Source of the DNA: Clostridia bacterium
Lineage (GTDB): Bacteria; Bacillota; Clostridia; Oscillospirales; CAG-272
DNA length: 10,340 nucleotides
Assembly: GCA_017416885.1 (NCBI GenBank)
Contig: JAFQAM010000006.1
Coordinates: 1-10,340 of the forward strand
Reading direction: 5' to 3'
Below, in pieces: positions 1 through 4,736 of this stretch. Each line of letters starts with the position of its first letter. The stretch's first letter is position 1. The notes under the pieces were generated by a model, which was given only the letters and a program-made list of their open reading frames with translations, had not been told where the DNA came from and searched no databases. The position numbers were made by a program, and so were the translations under genes.

Positions 1-626
1 ATACTGCCGTAAAGCTTTGCGACTCATTAAGAGATACATTTGAGTCTCACGGCCGTTGCGTTGTTGTTCAGGTTATGGGCAGAGACGCTGGCTATATCGC
101 CATTGAAACAGGTCTTGCTGTAAATGCTATCGGCGTTGCAATTAAGGAAAAGGAATTCGATAAGGAAGCTCTTTTCAACAGAATGATTGAAAGAAAAAGA
201 CAGGGACAAAAGGGCTTTATCGTTGTTGTTTCCGAGGGTTGCGGCGATGGCTTTGCTCCACAGTTAACTAAGGAAATTGAAGAAAAAACAGGTATTGTTT
301 CCCGTTTTGTAAGCCCTGAGCATATTCTTCGCGGCGGCTCACCTACTTTAGTGGACAGAAACTTTGCTTCAAGAAGCGGATATAAGGCGGTTGAGCTTCT
401 GCTTCAAGGCGTCAGCGATGTTGTTGTATGCTCAAGACACGATAAGATTGTTCCTTTTGAAATCAATTTTGCTATCGCTCTTGATGCGATGTACAAGAAC
501 AAGCTAAAGGATGGCGACCTTGATAAGTTTACCAAGGAGCAAATTGCTGAAATGGAAGCAATCTGTGAGGAAAGACGCGCTTACTTTGACGAAATGTACA
601 AAATTGTAAACGCAATCGGTTGCTAA
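1..626 (+). CDS. pfkA: 6-phosphofructokinase, C-terminal part (5' end outside window)
   Basis: This is the last 207 codons of a PfkA-family phosphofructokinase, the cytoplasmic glycolytic enzyme that phosphorylates fructose 6-phosphate to the 1,6-bisphosphate. The reading frame is open from base 3, ahead of the internal ATG at 75, so the gene continues off the left edge; roughly the first third is missing. Visible family marks are the sugar-phosphate-binding MGRDAG motif (from base 75), the strand ending in VVVSEG, and the HILRGGSPTLVDR segment whose His and Arg correspond to substrate-contacting residues in the family, followed by the ASRSGYKAVELLLQG helix. The N-terminal residues that separate ATP-dependent from pyrophosphate-dependent enzymes are not in the window, so the phosphoryl donor cannot be stated. 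The gene converges on the ribosomal operon and has its own terminator 37 bases after the TAA stop. Confidence 0.93.
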   Translation, partial: TAVKLCDSLRDTFESHGRCVVVQVMGRDAGYIAIETGLAVNAIGVAIKEKEFDKEALFNRMIERKRQGQKGFIVVVSEGCGDGFAPQLTKEIEEKTGIVSRFVSPEHILRGGSPTLVDRNFASRSGYKAVELLLQGVSDVVVCSRHDKIVPFEINFAIALDAMYKNKLKDGDLDKFTKEQIAEMEAICEERRAYFDEMYKIVNAIGC

Positions 627-662
627 TTTTAAAATTTAAATCTAATATAGCATTATAAATTT

Positions 663-690
663 AAGCACGCAAGCATTTGCGTGCTTTTTT
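663..690 (+). terminator. Intrinsic terminator of pfkA
   Basis: A perfect 10-bp stem (AAGCACGCAA at 663-672 with TTGCGTGCTT at 677-686), a GCAT loop and a continuing T run to 690 form a textbook Rho-independent terminator just after the pfkA stop codon. Confidence 0.93.
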
Positions 691-731
691 AATATAATGG
701 TAAATAAAGGTGGTTCTATAAAATGTTGGGG

Positions 732-775
732 TAGAAAAAACAAAAAATAAGCCTTCCTTTTTCTTAGGAAGGCTT
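732..775 (-). terminator. Second terminator-like hairpin, facing the ribosomal operon
   Basis: AAGCCTTCCT (749-758) and AGGAAGGCTT (766-775) form a perfect 10-bp stem with a 7-base loop. Read on the minus strand, the stem is followed by a long U-rich tract (complement of the A-rich stretch 732-748), so it would stop transcription arriving from the right. On the plus strand only TTTT follows, so plus-strand activity is weaker. The operon already has a terminator at 1236-1267 with the same CCTTCC/GGAAGG stem core, so this may be a backup or the end of an unrecognised minus-strand transcript across 776-1235. Confidence 0.75.
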
Positions 776-941
776 TTGTAACCACAAATCTTTTTATATT
801 AATACTTTTATGTAGATATATTCAATTTTATTTTGTTGACGAACAGTAGGTTAGTGTCGTTTGTACAGCATGACATAAGGTAGGAAATTTGATATGAATT
901 GCTGATGCATAAATTGAGGCAAGCCTCATTAATTGACTTCA

Positions 942-1031
942 GCTTCGCAATTTCGATATGCTTCGCAAATGAAATTCGATATACCTCGGGAGAGAGCCTC
1001 TCCCCTACACCGTGCAAAATGAGAGGACTAC
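942..1031. repeat. Composite repeat unit A
   Basis: The unit begins with a ~42-base segment (942-983: GCTTCGCAATTTCGATAT, then a second TTCGCAA...GAAATTCGATATA part) and ends with the 19-mer TGCAAAATGAGAGGACTAC (1013-1031). The 29 bases between are GC-rich and hold the GGGAGAG/CTCTCCC hairpin. Both ends recur in unit B in the same order and orientation. Confidence 0.8.
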
Positions 1032-1098
1032 CGCTAATTTGTGCTTCGCACTCGATATAAGAACCTGCTACGCAGAACCTTGTTACTTCGTAATAATT

Positions 1099-1190
1099 GC
1101 TTCGCAATTTCGATATATTCGCAAGCGAAATTCGATATAATTTACTTCGTAAATTTCGATATATTTTGCTTTGCAAAATGAGAGGACTAC
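1099..1190. repeat. Composite repeat unit B
   Basis: The first 41 bases (1099-1139) repeat the start of unit A with only a few differences, including GC for AT inside the second hairpin. The last 19 bases (1172-1190) repeat TGCAAAATGAGAGGACTAC exactly. The middle (1140-1171) is unrelated to that of unit A: AT-rich, with two mini-hairpins. Units A and B are offset by about 158 bases. Confidence 0.8.
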
Positions 1191-1192
1191 AC

Positions 1193-1230
1193 CCTATATC
1201 CTATATCCTACATCCTACATCCTATCCCCT
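1193..1230. repeat. CCTAYAT heptad tandem repeat
   Basis: Five head-to-tail heptads, CCTATAT, CCTATAT, CCTACAT, CCTACAT and CCTATCC, plus a trailing CCT, run without interruption from 1193 to 1230. The array lies directly after composite unit B and just before the operon terminator. Confidence 0.9.
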
Positions 1231-1235
1231 AATAC

Positions 1236-1267
1236 AAAAAACCTTCCGAAAATCGGAAGGCTTTTTT
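1236..1267 (-). terminator. Terminator of the spc-alpha ribosomal operon
   Basis: CCTTCCGA (1242-1249) pairs perfectly with TCGGAAGG (1253-1260) around an AAA loop. On the minus strand the stem is followed by a T run (complement of 1236-1240), 8 bases after the rplQ stop codon. A T run also follows on the plus strand (1262-1267), so the site probably acts in both directions. Confidence 0.93.
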
Positions 1268-1275
1268 ATATTAAA

Positions 1276-1620
1276 TTAGTCAACTAATTTAATGAGTGCC
1301 ATTTCAGCGGCATCTCCTCTTCTTGGACCAAGCTTATATACTTGTGTGTATCCACCTACTCTATCTGCATATTTTGGCGCGATTTCGTCGAAAAGCTTCT
1401 TAACTACATCTTCCTTTGTGATGTATGCAAGAGCTGCTCTACGGGATGCAAGTGTATTTTCCTTTCCAAGTGTGATCATTCTATCAGCAACTGCACGAAG
1501 CTCCTTTGCTCTTGGAAGAGTTGTTTCGATTGCGCCCTTTTCAAGAAGCAATGTTACCATTCCGCGGAGCATAGCAATTCTGTGGTCAGTTTTTCTACCG
1601 AGTTTTCTTGTTCCTGGCAT
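1276..1620 (-). CDS. rplQ: Large-subunit ribosomal protein bL17
   Basis: The 114-residue product is bL17, a 50S protein near the exit of the peptide tunnel. The opening MPGTRKLGRKTDHRIAMLRG, the middle TTLPRAKELRAVADRMITLG and the closing GPRRGDAAEMALIKLVD are all standard. The length matches the short bacterial form; proteobacterial L17 carries an extra C-terminal tail. An AAGGAGG site (about 1630-1636) fits the start at 1620. It is the last gene of the operon, 54 bases after rpoA, and is followed at once by a terminator. In many Bacillota the ecfA/ecfT transporter genes and truA follow rplQ; here they do not. Confidence 0.98.
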   Translation of the reverse strand: MPGTRKLGRKTDHRIAMLRGMVTLLLEKGAIETTLPRAKELRAVADRMITLGKENTLASRRAALAYITKEDVVKKLFDEIAPKYADRVGGYTQVYKLGPRRGDAAEMALIKLVD

Positions 1621-1674
1621 TGATTTATCCTCCTTTGCCGAATCTATTTACGAACCTGAGTCCGTGAAATTCAC

Positions 1675-2643
1675 TTAGTCTTCCTCTTTCTTAAGAGCTA
1701 AGCCAAGTGAAGCAAGCTTATTGATTACCTCGTCGAGAGATTTCTTACCGAGATTCTTAACCTTAATCATTTCATCCTCTGTACGGTTGATTAAGTGTTC
1801 TACGGTATCTATGCCTGCGCGCTTTAAGCAGTTAAAGCTACGAACAGACAAGTCAAGCTCCTCAATGGTCATCTCTAAATATTTTTCCTTCTTCGCCTCT
1901 TCGCGTTCAACCATTGTTTCTGCATTCTTTGCCTCTTCGGAAAGATTTACGAACAATGTGAAATGATCGTTGAGCACCTTGGCTGCAAGAGAGATAGCAT
2001 CAGTTGCTCTGATTGTGCCGTTTGTCTCTACTTCAATTGTCAATTTATCAAAATCGGCTATGCTACCAACACGAGTATTCTCTACATTGTAGCTAACATT
2101 GTATACAGGTGTGTAGATTGAGTCAGTAAAGATTGTTCCGATTGGAATAGCAACCTGGCTCTTGATATGGTCAATCTTGTTCTTTTCCTGTGATACATAG
2201 CCTCTACCTCTTTCAAAGGTAAGGTCCATATAGAATCGTGTTCCCTCGCCAAGAGTAGCTATGTGAAGCTCTGGGTTAAGTATTTCAAGGTCTGCATCAG
2301 CGCTGATGTCGCCTGCAGTGATTTCGCAAGGTCCCTTCTTGTCGATGTGTACAGTCTTTACATTATCGCCATGAAGCTTTGCTACTATTCCCTTAACATT
2401 AAGAACGATTTCAGTTACATCCTCAGTTACACCGTCAATGCTTGACATTTCGTGTAAAGCACTGTCGATTCTGATTGATGATACTGCATAACCCGGAAGT
2501 GAGCTTAAAAGAACTCTTCTAAGAGCATTTCCGAGAGTTGTACCGAAGCCTCTTTCAAGTGGCTCGATGACAAACTTACCCTTCTTACCGTCTTCGCTTT
2601 CGCCTACTATAGTAATATTTGGCTTTTCAATTTCTATCATCAT
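1675..2643 (-). CDS. rpoA: DNA-directed RNA polymerase subunit alpha
   Basis: This 322-residue protein is the alpha subunit, which dimerises to scaffold assembly of beta and beta' and contacts upstream promoter DNA. The N-terminal domain covers about residues 1-235, with the ERGFGTTLGNALRRVLLSSLPG dimer-interface region at about 30-51. An acidic, lysine-rich linker follows at about 236-262. The C-terminal domain runs from about 263, with VRSFNC (Arg268 and Asn271 match the residues that contact UP-element DNA) and NLGKKS at about 297-302. The start has two adjacent ATGs; the first (2643) lies 9 bases from an AGGAGGG site, a better fit than the second. The preceding gap from rpsD is 159 bases and carries a folded RNA element, so alpha synthesis may be tuned separately from that of S4. 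Confidence 0.98.
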   Translation of the reverse strand: MMIEIEKPNITIVGESEDGKKGKFVIEPLERGFGTTLGNALRRVLLSSLPGYAVSSIRIDSALHEMSSIDGVTEDVTEIVLNVKGIVAKLHGDNVKTVHIDKKGPCEITAGDISADADLEILNPELHIATLGEGTRFYMDLTFERGRGYVSQEKNKIDHIKSQVAIPIGTIFTDSIYTPVYNVSYNVENTRVGSIADFDKLTIEVETNGTIRATDAISLAAKVLNDHFTLFVNLSEEAKNAETMVEREEAKKEKYLEMTIEELDLSVRSFNCLKRAGIDTVEHLINRTEDEMIKVKNLGKKSLDEVINKLASLGLALKKEED

Positions 2644-2699
2644 AATTAATAACCCTCCTAAATTTCAATTTTATGCAATTGGTCTTTTTCCCATAATGG

Positions 2700-2715
2700 A
2701 AGATTTGTGGTTACA
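2700..2715. repeat. 16-base motif shared with the downstream intergenic region
   Basis: The bases AAGATTTGTGGTTACA are the exact reverse complement of 777-792, in the gene-free region past rplQ. Both copies are non-coding. This is longer than expected by chance in 10 kb and suggests a dispersed intergenic sequence. Confidence 0.6.
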
Positions 2716-2724
2716 TAACATTGA

Positions 2725-2794
2725 TGTCCGCTGTACCAAATAATGACAATCCTGTCACCTCCACCTTTTGCAAGGTGGATTTGTACAGATGACA
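2725..2794 (-). promoter_or_regulatory. Candidate structured RNA (three-way junction) between rpsD and rpoA
   Basis: Read on the minus strand, CTGTACAAAT (2788-2779) pairs with ATTTGGTACAG (2741-2731) through 10 bp and one bulge. The stem is extended across a 2x2 internal loop by TGTC (2794-2791) with GACA (2728-2725). Inside it are two hairpins in a row: CCACCTT-GCAA-AAGGTGG (2778-2761) and TGACA-GGAT-TGTCA (2757-2744). The junction has only 0, 2 and 2 unpaired bases. A GGAGGTGA Shine-Dalgarno sequence (2762-2755) sits across the inner hairpins. It could control rpoA, be a processing site, or be a dispersed repeat; parts of the gap recur at 777-792 and 860-875. I recognise no named family. 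Confidence 0.55.
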
Positions 2795-2802
2795 AAGAGT
2801 TA

Positions 2803-3423
2803 TTATTTTGAGTAAAGCTCGATGATGAGCTGCTCGTTGAATTCGAAGTCGATGTCGTCACGCTCTGGCATTGCAACAACCTTTGCGCTACCTGCATTCT
2901 TATCGATTTCAAGCCATTTTGGTGAGATCTTCTCGCCCATAGCTTCAACAAGCTCTTTAATTTTTGCTGAATCTGTTTCCTTAACAGCAACAACATCGCC
3001 AACCTTAACTAAGATTGAAGGGATGTTAGCCTTGTGGCCATTTAATGTGAAGTGGCCGTGAAGCACTAATTGACGAGCTTCCTTGTGGCTTGCTGCAAGT
3101 CCCATTCTGTATACTACATTATCAAGTCTTCTTTCAAGAAGTCTTAAAAGGTTTTCACCTGCGATACCTTCCTGATTATCTGCCTTCTCATAGTAGCTAT
3201 GGAATTGCTTTTCAAGAACACCGTAGTATCTCTTTGCTTTCTGTTTTTCACGGAGCTGCATTCCGTACTCTGTTAACTTCTTCTTTGCTGCGCCATGCTG
3301 ACCGGGAGCTGCTGTTCTTCTGTTGAACGCGCACTTGTCAGATAAGCAACGCTCACCCTTAAGGTAAAGCTTTGTGCCTTCTCTACGGCAAAGCTTGCAT
3401 GAAGGTCCAGTATATCTTGCCAT
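2803..3423 (-). CDS. rpsD: Small-subunit ribosomal protein uS4, zinc-binding form
   Basis: The 206-residue uS4 is a primary 16S rRNA-binding protein that starts 30S assembly. The N-terminus carries four cysteines as C9-x2-C12-x13-C26-x4-C31, the zinc-binding form. An S4 RNA-binding domain follows at about residues 95-160 (RLLERRLDNVVYRMGLAASHKEARQLV, then HGHFTLNG). AAGGAGG precedes the ATG at the proper distance, 21 bases after the rpsK stop. In Escherichia coli S4 represses the alpha operon by binding its mRNA, and in Bacillus subtilis rpsD is a separate autoregulated gene. Here it sits inside the operon between rpsK and rpoA, so the structured gaps before infA and after rpsD are reasonable places to look for S4 control (inference). 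Confidence 0.98.
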   Translation of the reverse strand: MARYTGPSCKLCRREGTKLYLKGERCLSDKCAFNRRTAAPGQHGAAKKKLTEYGMQLREKQKAKRYYGVLEKQFHSYYEKADNQEGIAGENLLRLLERRLDNVVYRMGLAASHKEARQLVLHGHFTLNGHKANIPSILVKVGDVVAVKETDSAKIKELVEAMGEKISPKWLEIDKNAGSAKVVAMPERDDIDFEFNEQLIIELYSK

Positions 3424-3444
3424 TTTCGTTATCCTCCTTAAGAA

Positions 3445-3834
3445 TTAAACGCGTCTGCGCTTTGGTGGTCTGCAACCGTTGTGAGGGATTGGAGTTACAT
3501 CCTTAATCATTGTAACCTGAAGTCCTGCTGTTGAAAGAGCTCTGATAGCAGATTCTCTTCCTTGACCTGGGCCCTTTACATAAACCTCAACAGTCTTCAT
3601 ACCGTGCTCCATTGCTGCCTTAGCAGCTGCCTCTGCAGCCATTTGTGCAGCGAATGGTGTGGACTTTCTTGAGCCCTTATAACCAAGCTCACCGGCAGAT
3701 GCCCATGAAACAGCATTTCCGGCTACATCAGTTATAGTAACGATTGTGTTATTAAATGTTGAGCAAATGTGAGCAGCACCTTTTTCGATGTTTTTACGCT
3801 CACGACGCTTTCTAACAACTTTCTTTTCAGCCAT
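3445..3834 (-). CDS. rpsK: Small-subunit ribosomal protein uS11
   Basis: The 129-residue uS11 lies on the 30S platform near the mRNA exit region. The basic start MAEKKVVRKRRERKN, the core AHICSTFNNTIVTITDVAGN, the YVKGPGQGRESAIRAL segment and the ending NGCRPPKRRRV are diagnostic. The frame is open for 23 more codons upstream, but those overlap the end of rpsM and have no family similarity. An AAGGAG site at 3844-3849 sits 9 bases before the ATG at 3834, which settles the start. The gap from rpsM is 16 bases, consistent with co-translation. Confidence 0.98.
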   Translation of the reverse strand: MAEKKVVRKRRERKNIEKGAAHICSTFNNTIVTITDVAGNAVSWASAGELGYKGSRKSTPFAAQMAAEAAAKAAMEHGMKTVEVYVKGPGQGRESAIRALSTAGLQVTMIKDVTPIPHNGCRPPKRRRV

Positions 3835-3850
3835 CTTTCTGCACTCCTTA

Positions 3851-4219
3851 TTATTTCTTCTTGTTTGCGATTGTCTTTGCAGGACCCTTGCGAGTTCTTG
3901 CATTTGTCTTTGTTCTTTGTCCTCTTACAGGAAGACCTTTTCTATGTCTTGTTCCGCGGTAGCAGTTAATTTCTACTAAACGCTTGATGTTAAGAGCAAC
4001 CTCTCTGCGGAGCTCACCCTCTACGCTGTAATTTGTTTCGATTTCTTCACGAAGCTTTGCAATTTCATCTTCGGTTAAATCCTTAGCGCGTGTGTCAGGA
4101 TTGATTCCTGTCTTTGCAAGAATGTCCTGTGAACTTTTTAATCCAATGCCGTAAATGTATGTGAGAGCAATCTCAACACGCTTTGCATTTGGAATATCAA
4201 CACCAGCTATACGAGCCAT
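3851..4219 (-). CDS. rpsM: Small-subunit ribosomal protein uS13
   Basis: The 122-residue uS13 sits in the 30S head, contacting 16S rRNA, P-site tRNA and the intersubunit bridges. The family opening MARIAGVDIPNAKRVEIALTYIYGIG, a helix-two-turn-helix core, and the basic tail with YRGTRHRKGLPVRGQRTKTNARTRKGP are all present, ending in lysines. The start is preceded by AAAGGAG. It follows rpmJ after 32 bases. In enterobacteria the S4 repressor site overlaps this gene's start; the short gap here leaves little room for such a fold. Confidence 0.98.
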   Translation of the reverse strand: MARIAGVDIPNAKRVEIALTYIYGIGLKSSQDILAKTGINPDTRAKDLTEDEIAKLREEIETNYSVEGELRREVALNIKRLVEINCYRGTRHRKGLPVRGQRTKTNARTRKGPAKTIANKKK

Positions 4220-4251
4220 TTTCTTTCTCCTTTAAGTATTGATTAGGTTTA

Positions 4252-4365
4252 TTAGCCCTGTCTCTGTTTGTGCTTTGGGTTCTCGCAGATTACCATTACA
4301 GTACCTTTTCTCTTGATTACCTTGCACTTATCACAGATTTTCTTTACGGAAGGCTTAACTTTCAT
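4252..4365 (-). CDS. rpmJ: Large-subunit ribosomal protein bL36, zinc-binding form
   Basis: This 37-codon gene encodes MKVKPSVKKICDKCKVIKRK followed by GTVMVICENPKHKQRQG. The zinc ligands C11, C14, C27 and H32 give the C-x2-C-x12-C-x4-H ribbon of the zinc-containing L36, a very small 50S protein. An AAGGTGG site (4372-4378) precedes the ATG. It lies 15 bases after infA, the standard infA-rpmJ-rpsM order. No alternative product is plausible. Confidence 0.97.
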   Translation of the reverse strand: MKVKPSVKKICDKCKVIKRKGTVMVICENPKHKQRQG

Positions 4366-4380
4366 TTTAAACCACCTTTC

Positions 4381-4599
4381 TTATTTTGCTCTCCAGATAA
4401 TGCGTCCCTTTGTGAGGTCATATACTGAAACCTCAACGGTAACCTTATCATTAAGCAAAACTCTTATATTATTTAGTCTTAATTTGCCTGAAACTTGGGC
4501 AATAATTATATGCCCATTTTGCAATTTAACCTTGAATTTTGCGTTTGGCAGTACATCTACTACAACGCCTTCAAATTCCATTAAATTTTCTTTAGCCAT
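4381..4599 (-). CDS. infA: Translation initiation factor IF-1
   Basis: The 72-residue product is a single OB-fold (S1-like) protein that binds the 30S A site during initiation. Family marks are the MAKEN start, GVVVDVLPNAKFKV, NGH, SGKLR and VYDLTKGRIIWR. An in-frame ATG lies 7 codons upstream, but the only ribosome binding site (GAGAGG) lies between the two ATGs, so the start at 4599 is preferred. Compared with the E. coli and B. subtilis proteins as I recall them, three usually conserved residues differ: His to Gln at 35 (AQVSGK), Gly to Asn at 50 (LLNDKV) and Pro to Val at 59 (SVYD). The gene is intact. It follows map after 137 bases that contain two hairpins. Confidence 0.95.
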   Translation of the reverse strand: MAKENLMEFEGVVVDVLPNAKFKVKLQNGHIIIAQVSGKLRLNNIRVLLNDKVTVEVSVYDLTKGRIIWRAK

Positions 4600-4648
4600 A
4601 TATATCCTCTCGAATTTCAAATTTTGGTAAGTTATTAGTTATTCAGCC

Positions 4649-4714
4649 TGATATACCGAAGTAACGGGCAGTATATCAAATATATCCATCTCTTTTAAAC
4701 AGCCGCTAAGAGAT
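4649..4714 (-). promoter_or_regulatory. Tandem hairpins in the map-infA gap, candidate alpha-operon leader
   Basis: The 137-base gap holds two hairpins with large loops: ATCTCTT/AAGAGAT (plus-strand arms 4688-4694 and 4708-4714, 13-base loop) and TGATATAC/GTATATCA (4649-4656 and 4671-4678, 14-base loop). No T run follows either, so they are not terminators. On the minus strand the first loop contains AGCGG and the second CCGTT, which could pair as a 5-bp kissing contact. The position just before infA-rpmJ-rpsM-rpsK-rpsD suits a ribosomal-protein leader. I could not place a convincing -35/-10 promoter. Confidence 0.4.
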
Positions 4715-4736
4715 TTCAGTTTTCAATCAGGTAGGT

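Larger units (their letters stand above)
942..1190. repeat. Array of three-base-loop mini-palindromes with TCGATAT linkers
   Basis: Exact TCGATAT occurs six times (953, 976, 1052, 1110, 1132, 1156). Between these lie short perfect palindromes with a 3-base loop: GTGC-TTC-GCAC (1041-1051), CTGC-TAC-GCAG (1065-1075), TTAC-TTC-GTAA (1083-1093), AATTGC-TTC-GCAATT (1095-1109), AATTTAC-TTC-GTAAATT (1139-1155) and ATTTTGC-TTT-GCAAAAT (1163-1179). The arm sequences differ from one to the next but remain self-complementary, so pairing is kept while sequence changes. There is also a GC-rich hairpin, GGGAGAG-AGC-CTCTCCC (988-1004), and a TTCG-CAAG-CGAA hairpin (1118-1129). No transposase, terminal repeat or target duplication is visible. 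The arrangement suggests a REP-like or other dispersed intergenic element, but I recognise no named family. Confidence 0.85.
776..1235. other. Gene-free convergent intergenic region made largely of repeats
   Basis: These 460 bases lie between the two terminator hairpins and contain no convincing gene. The left part (about 776-940) is AT-rich. It holds a 16-base motif shared in inverted orientation with the rpsD-rpoA gap (777-792), a second motif shared with that gap (860-875), and a small TGAGG/CCTCA hairpin (915-928). The right part (942-1230) is a dense mosaic of short palindromes, TCGATAT linkers and heptad repeats, described separately. Open frames across it on either strand are the repeats read as codons and lack ribosome binding sites. 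Confidence 0.85.

Noticed and set aside
693..698. TATAAT as a promoter -10 element after pfkA
   Set aside because: No -35 hexamer lies at a suitable distance; the position where it should be is inside the pfkA terminator stem.
808..1176. A 122-codon minus-strand open frame through the repeat mosaic
   Set aside because: It begins with TTG without a ribosome binding site, lies past the operon terminator, and its sequence is just the hairpin and TCGATAT repeats read as codons (recurrent YRIS/IEIAK-like fragments).
942..1230. CRISPR array
   Set aside because: Repeats are short, palindromic and of unequal spacing, spacers are not unique sequences of constant length, and there are no cas genes nearby.
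776..1235. Insertion sequence or its remnant
   Set aside because: No transposase fragment, terminal inverted repeats or target-site duplication could be found; only a non-autonomous repeat remains possible.
1292..1678. Plus-strand open frame opposite rplQ
   Set aside because: It is antisense to a certain ribosomal gene, serine-rich as expected for a shadow frame, and has no ribosome binding site.
2658..3002. Minus-strand frame overlapping rpsD and running through the rpsD-rpoA gap
   Set aside because: The overlapping half is a serine/asparagine-rich shadow of rpsD. The last ~45 codons lie in the gap but have no ATG start of their own and no recognisable similarity.
3835..3903. Upstream in-frame start for rpsK giving a 152-residue protein
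   Set aside because: The extra 23 codons overlap rpsM, lack S11 similarity, and the Shine-Dalgarno sequence points to the ATG at 3834.
4600..4620. Upstream in-frame ATG for infA
   Set aside because: The GAGAGG ribosome binding site lies downstream of that ATG, and the family starts at MAKEN.
4268..4630. Plus-strand 120-codon open frame opposite rpmJ and infA
   Set aside because: Both opposite genes are unmistakable; this frame is a reverse-complement shadow.
4642..4692. A 16-codon minus-strand frame in the map-infA gap
   Set aside because: It has at most a weak AAAGAG upstream, overlaps both hairpins, and shows no similarity to a KOW-domain protein.
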